Below are positions 1-5,801 of a DNA stretch of 8,925 nucleotides, piece after piece. Both the position numbers and the translations under genes were made by a program. This DNA is from Belnapia sp. (GTDB lineage Bacteria; Pseudomonadota; Alphaproteobacteria; Acetobacterales; Acetobacteraceae): positions 1-8,925 of the forward strand of contig JAQGIA010000251.1 of the NCBI GenBank assembly GCA_028291445.1, read 5' to 3'. Positions within the stretch are counted from its first letter, which is position 1, and the number at the start of each line of letters is the position of its first letter. Below the pieces are notes generated by a model. The model had not been told where the DNA came from and made no database searches. It worked only from the letters and a program-made list of their open reading frames with translations.

Positions 1-9
1 CTGCCTGGA

Positions 10-1062
10 TCACACCAGCCCCAGACGCTTCGCCAGGTCGCGGTAGAGCGTGACCTGGGCGCGGACGTAGTCGCGGGTCTCGCCCGGGTCCAGCAACCGG
101 GGAATGGAGCCGACCCGGCGCGTGGCGGCGAGCCAGTCGCGGTCCTTCCGCAGCTTGACCAGGGCGCGGGACCAGGGCTCGGTCACGCCATCCGACAGGC
201 CGGCAGGGCCGAACAGGCCGTTCCAGCCACTGATCCGCGCCAGGGCCTCGACTTCCGCCTCGCGCGCCGTCGGCACGCCGGGCAACATTGCCAGCCGCTC
301 GGCGGTGCCGACCACCAGGGCGCGGAGCTGGCCGCCGGTGATGGCGCCCATCATGTCGCTGAGGTTGTTGCCGATGAATTGCGCCTGGCCGCCGAGCAGG
401 GCCGCCACCGCCTCGCCGCCGCCGCGAAAGGGAATGGCGACCCCGGCATCGATCGGCAGGCCCAGGCTGGCGAACAGGTGCCGCACGCCGAGGTCGAGGA
501 TGGTGGCCGGGCCGGTGGTGGCGAAGTTCAGCCGCCCCGGCCCGTCCCGCAGCGCCGCGACCAATTCGGCCAGCGTCTTCCAGGGGGCATCGGCGCGGAC
601 GCAGACGACGAAGGGGTTTTCGTCCAGCAGGCCGAGCATGCTGAACTCGTCCCAGGCATAGGGGGTGCGCGGGTCGGTCGCCGGCAGGATGGCCGAGGAG
701 GCGACGCGGGCCAGCAGCAGGGTCAGCCCATCCGGCCGGGCGCGGGCGACGAAGCCGGTACCGACCGCGCCGGAGGCCCCGGTGCGGTTTTCCACCACCA
801 GGGCGGCTCCGGGGAGGCCGGCCCCAGCTTGGGAAGCACCGGCTTGGGGGACGCCGGCTTGCGGCAGGTAGCGCGGGATATGCGCCGCCAGGGTCCGGGC
901 GGCGATATCGGCGGCGCCCCCGGCGGAAAAGGGCACCACCAGGGTGATGGCCCGCTCGGGATAGCCGGGCTCGGCACGGGCAGCCCCGGCCCCGGCCCCA
1001 GCCCCGGCCAGGGAAAGGGCCGGCAGCCCTGCCAGGATGGCGCGGCGCGATGGATGGTGCAT
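10..1062 (-). CDS. Bug-family (TctC-like) tripartite tricarboxylate transporter substrate-binding protein
   Basis: Predicted 350-residue periplasmic solute-binding protein that would capture a carboxylate or aromatic acid; the ligand cannot be read from sequence. The N-terminus (MHHPSRRAILAG) has a twin-arginine-like SRRAIL motif, then an Ala/Gly core and a likely cleavage after AARA (residue 30). The mature start EPGYPERAITLVVPF is the typical Bug opening; further family marks are SAGGAADIAAR, VVENRTGASG (about 89-98), ARPDGLTLLL, and PFRGGGEAVAALLGGQ (about 211-226). An unusual insert of QAG repeats sits at about 67-82. The ATG at 1062 is chosen because GGGAG lies about 10 bases upstream and the signal peptide begins there; the frame stays open to 1629, but that extension is Arg/Pro-rich and not family-like. 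No TctA or TctB gene is visible. Family is secure, ligand unknown. Confidence 0.9.
   Translation of the reverse strand: MHHPSRRAILAGLPALSLAGAGAGAGAARAEPGYPERAITLVVPFSAGGAADIAARTLAAHIPRYLPQAGVPQAGASQAGAGLPGAALVVENRTGASGAVGTGFVARARPDGLTLLLARVASSAILPATDPRTPYAWDEFSMLGLLDENPFVVCVRADAPWKTLAELVAALRDGPGRLNFATTGPATILDLGVRHLFASLGLPIDAGVAIPFRGGGEAVAALLGGQAQFIGNNLSDMMGAITGGQLRALVVGTAERLAMLPGVPTAREAEVEALARISGWNGLFGPAGLSDGVTEPWSRALVKLRKDRDWLAATRRVGSIPRLLDPGETRDYVRAQVTLYRDLAKRLGLV
821..865. repeat. Three tandem 15-bp in-frame repeats inside the Bug gene
   Basis: Three consecutive 15-bp units (821-835, 836-850, 851-865) share the core GC-rich pattern around CCGGCTTG or CCAGCTTG. On the minus strand they encode PQAG-V, PQAG-A, SQAG-A style pentapeptides at residues about 67-82 of the Bug protein. 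The period is a multiple of three, so copy number could change without a frameshift. Confidence 0.75.
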
Positions 1063-1289
1063 GCGACGGTTTCTCCCGGCCCAGAATGTCCTTATGCGGC
1101 AATTGGGGCGGCAGCGGGACCGTTCCGTCCTTTCAGGCCGATCACGCGATGTTGCCGAATCCTTCCGGCGCATGCTAACGCCAGGGCATGACGTCCGCGA
1201 ACGGCCAGCCGGCATGGTACTTCCGGCGACCCTCAGCGGCGTTCCCGGGCTGTTTTGCCCGGGGCGCCCTCCCTTCGGGGGATATAACT

Positions 1290-1309
1290 CGCACCGCACA
1301 GGCGGTGCG
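1290..1309. promoter_or_regulatory. 8-bp perfect inverted repeat at the start of the transglycosylase gene
   Basis: The arms CGCACCGC (1290-1297) and GCGGTGCG (1302-1309) are perfectly complementary around a 4-base ACAG loop. They lie directly after a -10-like TATAAC (1283-1288), which lacks a -35 box at normal spacing; TTGCCC at 1255-1260 is 22 bases away. This could be an operator for a dimeric repressor or a hairpin in the 5' end of the mRNA. The right arm contains the candidate GTG start at 1305. Function is inferred, the symmetry is seen. Confidence 0.4.
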
Positions 1310-2102
1310 GGCCTGCCGCGTTGCGATGATCGGCCTGGGACTGGCCCTGGCGGCAGCCGTGCCGGCTTCGCTGGCCGCGATGCCGGGTAGCGGGGGGAAC
1401 CATGCCAGCCCGCCGGGCCGTGCCGCCAGTCCCGCGCTTGCGTCGGGAACAATGCCGCAGCGGTCCTTGCTGCATCTGGTCCGCGCGCCCGCTCCACGCC
1501 TGCCGGATGCGCCGCAGGAGCTGCTGCCGCCGGCCAATGCGGGCCGCGGTCCGGCCGAGACTTCCGATGCGCCGCGCGCCGCCTGCCTTGCCGCCGCACG
1601 CCGGGCGGAACAGGTGCATGGCCTGCCAACGGGGCTGATGGTCGCGGTCGCGCTGTCGGAAAGCGGGCTGCATGCGAATGCCCTGAGTATCGGCGGACAG
1701 GCCCACTACCCGCAGACCCTTGCCGCTGCCCGGCAGATGATGGCGCAGGCCCCGGCCGGACGCAGCATCATGGCGGGCTGCGTGCAGGTGAATGCCCGGG
1801 TCCATGCGCGCGGCTCCGACTGGCCGCTCGACCCGGTGCGCGCCACCGACTGGGCCGGCGGGATCCTGCGCCGCTGGTACATGGAAACCGGCACCTGGGA
1901 GGAAGCGATCCGCCGCTGGCATGGCGGCTCGGCCAGCAGCAGCCGCCAGGTCCTGTGCCGGGTCCGTGCCAAACTGGAAGTGACCGCGCCGGGAACGTCG
2001 CTGCTGCAGGGCGCGTCCTGTGGCGCCGCCGAGACCATGCAGGCCCGGCGCAATGGCGCTGCCCTGCTGGAAGTGGCGGAAATGCAGGATCAGGCGCCCT
2101 GA
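1305..2102 (+). CDS. Exported lytic transglycosylase, SLT-domain
   Basis: Likely cleaves peptidoglycan in the periplasm, making 1,6-anhydro ends. From the GTG at 1305 the product is 265 residues. It has a basic start (RACR), a hydrophobic segment (AMIGLGLALAAAVPASLAA) that looks like a signal peptide, a low-complexity Pro/Ala linker to about residue 90, and a goose-lysozyme-like SLT core. The probable catalytic Glu is in ALSESGLHA (E119); the core continues with GCVQVNARVH (about 159-167, matching the family GCMQVN..H block), the LDPVRATDWAGGILRRWY helix and GTWEEAIRRWH, where most relatives end in YH. The start is uncertain: ATG 1188 and ATG 1326 are in frame. 1305 keeps the positive charges before the hydrophobic core, whereas 1326 would have none and 1188 adds weakly coding sequence. 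It has no secretion-system or flagellar neighbours, so its partner is unknown. Confidence 0.8.
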   Translation: MRACRVAMIGLGLALAAAVPASLAAMPGSGGNHASPPGRAASPALASGTMPQRSLLHLVRAPAPRLPDAPQELLPPANAGRGPAETSDAPRAACLAAARRAEQVHGLPTGLMVAVALSESGLHANALSIGGQAHYPQTLAAARQMMAQAPAGRSIMAGCVQVNARVHARGSDWPLDPVRATDWAGGILRRWYMETGTWEEAIRRWHGGSASSSRQVLCRVRAKLEVTAPGTSLLQGASCGAAETMQARRNGAALLEVAEMQDQAP

Positions 2103-2171
2103 TCACGACGGGCTGGCCGTAGCGCCCCGGCGGTTTCGTTACGGATCGGTCGATTTCTGGGTATTGAAGCT

Positions 2172-2185
2172 GTAACTTATGTAAC
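2172..2185 (+). promoter_or_regulatory. GTAAC direct repeat upstream of the response regulator
   Basis: GTAAC occurs at 2172-2176 and again at 2181-2185, nine bases apart, in a locally AT-richer stretch about 75 bases before the response-regulator start. The pair could be a binding site for a regulator. No confident -35/-10 pair was found around it, so this is a weak call. Confidence 0.2.
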
Positions 2186-2258
2186 GCGCTCGTCACATCG
2201 GCCAGGGCAACATCGGTTAATGCCGGGGCTTGGGTTAGGGGGCCAAGGAACCTTAACC

Positions 2259-2684
2259 ATGCACAGTCACAATCCGGTATTACTTGTCGTTGAAGATGAT
2301 TTCCTCGTGCGTCTGACTTTGGTTGACGCCTTCTGTGACCTCGGCTTCGAGGTGCTGGAGGCCGAGGACGCGCGCGGGGCATTATCTTTATTGTGCGACC
2401 GGACGGATATCGCGTTGATGTTGAGTGATATCAATCTGCCGGGCGGGGCGGATGGCTTTGCCCTTGCACGGGCCGCCCGGGTCATCCGGCCAACTTTGCC
2501 CGTGGTCTATGCCTCGGGCCGCTACACCCGGGCGGAACCGCATCAGCAGGTCGAGGGCGCGCGCTTCATCGCCAAGCCCTTCACGCCGAGCCTGGCGGCG
2601 GCGGTGATCCACGACATGCTGCGGGCGACCCGCCCGGCGGTCCGGCAGGCCGCCATGTCACGGTGCGCCGAACGCCACATCTAG
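2259..2684 (+). CDS. Single-domain response regulator (CheY-like receiver)
   Basis: A 141-residue protein consisting of one receiver domain and no output domain. The acidic pocket is VVEDD (E12, D13, D14), the phosphoacceptor is D57 in LMLSDINLPGG, the Ser/Thr switch is S86 in VVYASGRY, and the conserved Lys is K106 in IAKPF; all key residues are present. The ATG at 2259 follows AAGGAA by 8 bases, a very good ribosome site, and is preferred over an ATG at 2220 that adds 13 non-family residues. Such proteins act as phosphorelay shuttles or bind a partner directly; stand-alone forms of this type are common in alphaproteobacteria, often near HWE or HisKA_2 kinases, but no kinase is in the window. 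Codon use in the first half is looser than in its neighbours (TTA, TTG and ATT codons). Target unknown. Confidence 0.9.
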   Translation: MHSHNPVLLVVEDDFLVRLTLVDAFCDLGFEVLEAEDARGALSLLCDRTDIALMLSDINLPGGADGFALARAARVIRPTLPVVYASGRYTRAEPHQQVEGARFIAKPFTPSLAAAVIHDMLRATRPAVRQAAMSRCAERHI

Positions 2685-2709
2685 CCTTCGACGACCGCAG
2701 GCAGCGGCC

Positions 2710-2731
2710 GGGTGGGGCGGTGCCCCGACCC
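2710..2731. terminator. Strong hairpin between convergent genes, possible bidirectional terminator
   Basis: The arms 2710-2718 and 2722-2731 pair over nine G:C-rich base pairs with a single bulged G at 2727 and a three-base loop. It lies between the ends of the response regulator (2684) and the convergent lipoprotein gene (2755). There is no T-tract on either side, so it may act as a Rho-assisted stop or as a 3' stabiliser rather than a classical intrinsic terminator. Confidence 0.4.
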
Positions 2732-2754
2732 AGGCGCCCTCGGTTCGAGTGCTC

Positions 2755-2955
2755 TCAGTTCACCGCGCGGTCCACGGACCGGCCCAGACGCTCCACCGGC
2801 CCCTTGGGCGGGTCGACCGCATCCCGCAGGTTCTGCCCAGCCCGGTCGAGGCCACGCCCGGTGCGCTCGGCCGGTCCCTCCCGTTCGCAGGCGGCCAGAC
2901 CGAGGCCGGTGACCAGCAGGGCGGGAAGCATGAGAAGGCGCAGGAAAGCTGGCAT
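2755..2955 (-). CDS. Small two-repeat lipoprotein
   Basis: A 66-residue predicted lipoprotein. It starts MPAFLRLLMLPALLVTGLGLAAC, a short signal with a clear lipobox LAAC; the lipidated residue would be C23. The mature 44 residues contain two copies of the ten-residue pattern E-R-x-G-R-x-x-D-R-A (30-39 and 55-64), separated by a linker with a DPPKGP turn. The repeats are highly charged and probably form amphipathic helices. Small entericidin-like lipoproteins of proteobacteria have a similar build, but I cannot assign it to a named family. GAGG lies about 4 bases before the ATG, rather close. It is convergent with the response regulator and divergent from the SDR gene. The reading frame is opposed by a longer plus-strand frame that runs into the SDR gene, but the lipobox supports this one. 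Function unknown. Confidence 0.75.
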   Translation of the reverse strand: MPAFLRLLMLPALLVTGLGLAACEREGPAERTGRGLDRAGQNLRDAVDPPKGPVERLGRSVDRAVN

Positions 2956-2991
2956 GGGGCCTCGTTCTGTTGAAGACGCGGGTGAATACGC

Positions 2992-3024
2992 GGGTTCATC
3001 GTCTGACGCGACCGTGGGTTCATC
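2992..3024. repeat. Direct repeat GGGTTCATC in the divergent intergenic region
   Basis: GGGTTCATC occurs at 2992-3000 and 3016-3024, a 24-base period, between the divergent lipoprotein and SDR genes. It could be an operator shared by both promoters. Nothing else shows the binding protein, and no clear sigma70 pair was found. Confidence 0.3.
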
Positions 3025-3148
3025 CCGATCCGTTCACGAAACAGTATTTGCCGGCCCAAGCTTGCCGGGCGGCGCACTCCATCCCATGCTCGACGTGCCG
3101 GCCCCGGTATCTGGGCACTGGCTGGCCAAGCGGGGAGGAACAGGGAAA

Positions 3149-3952
3149 ATGCTGGATCTGGCGGGCAAGGTGGCGCTGGTGACCGGGGCGGGCTCGGTCG
3201 GGCCGGGCTGGGGCAATGGCAAGGCGACGGCGGTGCTGCTGGCGCGCCAGGGTGCCGCGGTCTTCGCATTGGACAATGTCCCGGCCGCGGTCGAGGAGAC
3301 CGCCGGGCTGATCGCCGCCGAGGGCGGCACCTGCACGACCCATACCTGCGACATGCTGGTGGCGGAGGCGGTGGAGGCCGCGGTCGCCGCCTGCCTGGCG
3401 CGCTTCGGGCGGATCGACATCCTGATCAACAACGTCGGCGGCTCGCATCCCGGCGGCCCGGCCGATATGCCGGAGGAGGTCTGGGACCGGCAGATCGACT
3501 TCAACCTGAAGACCCCCTTCCTGGGCTGCAAATACGTGCTGCCGGTGATGGAGCGGCAGGGTGCCGGCGCCATCGTCAACATCTCCTCGGTGGCCGGGCT
3601 GCGGATGGGCACCGGGCGGGTGCATACCGCCTATTCGGCCAGCAAGGCGGGGGTGATCGCCTTCTCCAAATCCGTCGCCATGGGGTATGCGCGGAAGGGC
3701 ATCCGCTGCAACACCGTGGTGCCGGGGCTGATGCACACGCCGCTGGTGGAGCACCGGCTGGTCGGCCAGCTCGGCGCCAATGACGCCGAGGCGCTGATTG
3801 CCCGCCGCAACAACAGCGTGCCCATGGGCAAGATGGGCAGCGGCTGGGACATCGCCCATGCGGTGCTGTTCCTGGTCTCGGACGAGGCCAAGTACATCAC
3901 GGGGACGGAAATCGTGGTGGATGGCGGCTTCACCGCCGCCGGGCCGGTGTGA
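3149..3952 (+). CDS. SDR-family NAD(P)-dependent oxidoreductase
   Basis: A 267-residue classical short-chain dehydrogenase, cytoplasmic, probably oxidising a secondary alcohol or reducing a ketone. The Rossmann start is LAGKVALVTGAG (to residue 15); here the glycine loop is enlarged, SVGPGWGNGKATA, instead of the usual GIGxAxA. D42 after the second strand (FALDN) suggests NAD rather than NADP. Further marks are NNVGG (94-98), N119, the catalytic Ser in NISS (146/147), the Y162-x-x-x-K166 pair in AYSASK, and the C-terminal ITGTEIVVDGGF. The ATG at 3149 is preceded by GGAGG and AGGGA; an in-frame ATG at 3086 would add 21 residues before the normal first strand. Its stop overlaps the GTG start of the next Bug gene, so the two are co-translated. 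The substrate is not readable; it may be linked to the ligand of the Bug partner. Confidence 0.9.
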   Translation: MLDLAGKVALVTGAGSVGPGWGNGKATAVLLARQGAAVFALDNVPAAVEETAGLIAAEGGTCTTHTCDMLVAEAVEAAVAACLARFGRIDILINNVGGSHPGGPADMPEEVWDRQIDFNLKTPFLGCKYVLPVMERQGAGAIVNISSVAGLRMGTGRVHTAYSASKAGVIAFSKSVAMGYARKGIRCNTVVPGLMHTPLVEHRLVGQLGANDAEALIARRNNSVPMGKMGSGWDIAHAVLFLVSDEAKYITGTEIVVDGGFTAAGPV

Positions 3953-4950
3953 CGGTGGCCGCCCCGCTGCGCGCTCCCGTGCATCGTGCGGCACTGCTGG
4001 CCGCCGCGCTGCTGGTACCCGCGATGGCCCCCGGGGTGGCGAGGGCGCAGGACTATCCGAGCCGCCCGGTCACCATCATCGTCGCCTCGCCAGCCGGCGG
4101 CGGCACCGATTTCTCCGCCCGGCTGATCGCCGAGCCATTGGCCCAGCGGCTCGGCCAGCCGGTGGTGGTGGAGAACCGGGCCGGCGGCAACGGCACCATC
4201 GGCCTGCTGGCCGCAGCGCGGTCGCGGCCGGATGGCCATGTGCTGACGGTCGGCTATTCCGGCACCATGACCGGGCGGCCCGCGGTGGAGGGCATCGCCG
4301 ACCTCGATCCGCAGAAGGATTTCGCCCCGGTCGCGCTGCTGACCGACACGCCGCAGGTGATGCTGGTGCATCCCTCGCTGCCGGTCGCGACGCTCGCCGA
4401 GTTCATCGCCTATGCGAAGGCGCGGCCGGGGCAGCTCAACTACGCTTCGGCCGGGAACGGGTCGCTGCATCACCTGGGCACGGAATTGCTGAAGCTGCGG
4501 GCCGGCATCGACCTGGTGCACGTGCCCTATCGCGGCACCGGGGAGACGATCAGCGACCTGATCGCCGGACGGATCCAATTCTACATGAACAGCCCGCCGC
4601 CGGTGATCGGCTTCATCCGGGACGGCCGGCTGCGGGCCATCGCCACCACCGGCGAGACGCGGCACCCGGCACTGCCGGAGGTGCCGAACCTACGCGAATC
4701 CGGCCTGGAGCCGATGCCGATCAATGTCTGGTACGCGCTCTATGCCCCGGCCCGCACGCCGCCGGCGGTGCTGGAGCGGCTGACGCGGGAGGTACGGGCG
4801 GTGCTGGCGGATGGCGACGTGCGGCGCCGGGCGCAGGAGGCCGGGACCTTCGCCACATTCGCCCCGCCCGAGGTGGTGGCGGCGCGTCTGGCGCAGGAGA
4901 CGGCCGCCTGGTTCCAGGTGGTGAAGGCGGCGGGGATCAAGCCGGACTGA
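3949..4950 (+). CDS. Bug-family (TctC-like) tripartite tricarboxylate transporter substrate-binding protein
   Basis: A 333-residue periplasmic binding protein with a Sec-type signal (basic LRAPVHR, then an Ala/Leu-rich core, cleavage likely after ARA at residue 33). The mature start QDYPSRPVTIIVASPAGGGTDF is canonical, followed by PVVVENRAGGNGTIG (71-85), RPDGHVLTVGY, the LNYASAGNGS block (163-172), VPYRGTGETISDLIAGRIQ (192-210) and the C-terminal VWYALYAPARTP. All family blocks are intact and there is no insert like the one in the other Bug protein of this window. The GTG start overlaps the SDR stop by 4 bp and has no strong ribosome site, which suggests translational coupling; the next in-frame ATG (4024) would destroy the signal. 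The permease subunits are absent here, so it either uses a permease elsewhere or serves in sensing. The ligand is probably a carboxylic acid, not determined. Confidence 0.92.
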   Translation: MTVAAPLRAPVHRAALLAAALLVPAMAPGVARAQDYPSRPVTIIVASPAGGGTDFSARLIAEPLAQRLGQPVVVENRAGGNGTIGLLAAARSRPDGHVLTVGYSGTMTGRPAVEGIADLDPQKDFAPVALLTDTPQVMLVHPSLPVATLAEFIAYAKARPGQLNYASAGNGSLHHLGTELLKLRAGIDLVHVPYRGTGETISDLIAGRIQFYMNSPPPVIGFIRDGRLRAIATTGETRHPALPEVPNLRESGLEPMPINVWYALYAPARTPPAVLERLTREVRAVLADGDVRRRAQEAGTFATFAPPEVVAARLAQETAAWFQVVKAAGIKPD

Positions 4951-4963
4951 AGCGGGAGTTGGT

Positions 4964-5563
4964 TTACGGCCGCAGCGCCTCGGCCGGCGGCCAGCCACGC
5001 TCCAGGCGCTTGCAGAGCCGGCGGTAATCGATGCCGGCGGCGGCGGCGGCTTCCGACAGGCTCAGCATCTGGCCGCGGTATTTGACGAAATGCCGGGGCG
5101 TGCCGCGGCGGGGCGGGGCGTGTTCCCAGGCGCAATTGCTGGGCGAATAGGCCTTGTTGGGATTGCGCCGGACCAGCCGGTGCTCGGTATCCGGGCGCGG
5201 GCCGAGATCCTCGAGGAAGGCGGCATAGCCCCGGCCGTTCATGGCGCGCCAGCGGCGGCACACCGGCGCTTCCTGCTGGCGATGCAGCATGGCCTGCCAG
5301 ACCTGGTATTCCGGCGCGGCGCGGCCGCCCGCCTTGCCGCCGTGACGGAATTGGCGTTCGCGGGATGCGTCGTCGCGCAGGCAGCCACAACTCAGGGTTG
5401 TTTCAGCCTTCAGTCGATCCTCGCGTACGGTGGCGCTTCCGCCGCAATCGCAGTCGCAGGCCCAGCGGCGGCGGGCAAAGCGGCCACGCCAGAAATACGG
5501 CGTATCTTCATGCGATACGGTCAATCGGCCAAAGCGGAGACCGCTGCGGATCAGCGACGACAT
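4964..5563 (-). CDS. Phage-type Cys-rich HNH-like DNA-binding protein
   Basis: A 199-residue protein resembling the phage and prophage HNH/AP2-type family. The N-terminal part has SGLRFGRLTV, then a Cys cluster W-x-C36-x-C38-x-C40-G and SC59-G-C61-L, likely a metal-binding knuckle. The middle has EYQVWQAM, VCRRW and YAAFLEDLGPRP, then YSPSNCAW (139-146), matching the family Y-x-P-x-N-C-R-W block. The usual LDRIDN segment before it is replaced by HRLVRRNPN, so nuclease activity is doubtful. The C-terminus (MLSLSEAAAAAGIDYRRLCKRLERGWPPAEAL) is a helix-turn-helix-like module common in the family. ATG 5563 is preferred; GTG 5581 and GTG 5578 are alternatives with GGAGG just upstream. It lies 13 bp from the convergent Bug stop and downstream of pcaB on the same strand. 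Likely a phage-derived leftover or a domesticated DNA-binding protein. Confidence 0.75.
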   Translation of the reverse strand: MSSLIRSGLRFGRLTVSHEDTPYFWRGRFARRRWACDCDCGGSATVREDRLKAETTLSCGCLRDDASRERQFRHGGKAGGRAAPEYQVWQAMLHRQQEAPVCRRWRAMNGRGYAAFLEDLGPRPDTEHRLVRRNPNKAYSPSNCAWEHAPPRRGTPRHFVKYRGQMLSLSEAAAAAGIDYRRLCKRLERGWPPAEALRP

Positions 5564-5588
5564 GAACGCGATTCCCACCACATCGCCT

Positions 5589-5608
5589 CCGCGCTTCTCA
5601 CTAAGCGG
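5589..5608 (-). promoter_or_regulatory. Hairpin just before the ribosome site of the HNH-like gene
   Basis: CGCTT (5592-5596) pairs with AAGCG (5603-5607), extended by one pair past a bulge, around a six-base loop. On the minus strand it ends right at the GGAGG ribosome site, so it could limit initiation. The stem is short and the role is inferred. Confidence 0.25.
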
Positions 5609-5720
5609 AAGCTGAGTCTGTAATCTCGATCATTTTTCGTATTTTTCATCCCCATCCCGGTCAGAAAAGCAGTTTGCTCAAGCACCGTTGATGATGGGTA
5701 AACATCGAGACCAGGATTTC

Positions 5721-5749
5721 ATTATAAATTGCCGATCGATCTGAAACAA
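5721..5749 (-). promoter_or_regulatory. Sigma70-type promoter for the HNH-like gene
   Basis: On the minus strand TTGTTT (5749-5744) and a perfect TATAAT (5726-5721) are separated by exactly 17 bases. It lies in an AT-richer stretch (about 5620-5760) unlike the rest of the window, and points at the HNH-like gene, leaving a leader of about 150 bases. The -10 box is unusually consensus-like for such a GC-rich genome. The function of the long leader is not known. Confidence 0.45.
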
Positions 5750-5801
5750 GAATGAATTTTCGTGAGCCCGATCAGATCGCCCCGGCCGCAGCGATTGCGG
5801 A

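Noticed and set aside
1271..1280. CCC-TTCG-GGG mini hairpin
   Set aside because: Three base pairs only, and no T-tract; too weak for a terminator.
1063..1629. In-frame upstream extension of the first Bug gene to a 539-residue protein
   Set aside because: The added 189 residues are Arg/Pro-rich, run antisense through the transglycosylase gene, and precede a proper signal peptide with its own ribosome site.
2741..2750. GGTTCGAG resembling a tRNA T-loop
   Set aside because: No matching acceptor, D-arm or anticodon arm around it.
2956..3050. TGAAC-N-CGTC as an EcfG-type stress promoter for the lipoprotein
   Set aside because: The spacing (15 bases) and both boxes deviate from the GGAAC-N17-18-CGTT pattern.
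2663..3148. Long N-terminal extension of the SDR frame
   Set aside because: It crosses the terminator-like hairpin and the lipoprotein gene; the SDR fold starts at 3149 with a good ribosome site.
3020..3994. Open frame on the minus strand opposite the SDR gene
   Set aside because: No recognisable motif; the plus-strand SDR has every catalytic motif.
5692..5745. 17-codon open frame in the AT-rich stretch
   Set aside because: Very short, no ribosome site, overlaps the promoter on the other strand.
5786..5800. CCGCA/TGCGG hairpin after pcaB as a terminator
   Set aside because: Only five base pairs and no T-tract on the minus strand.
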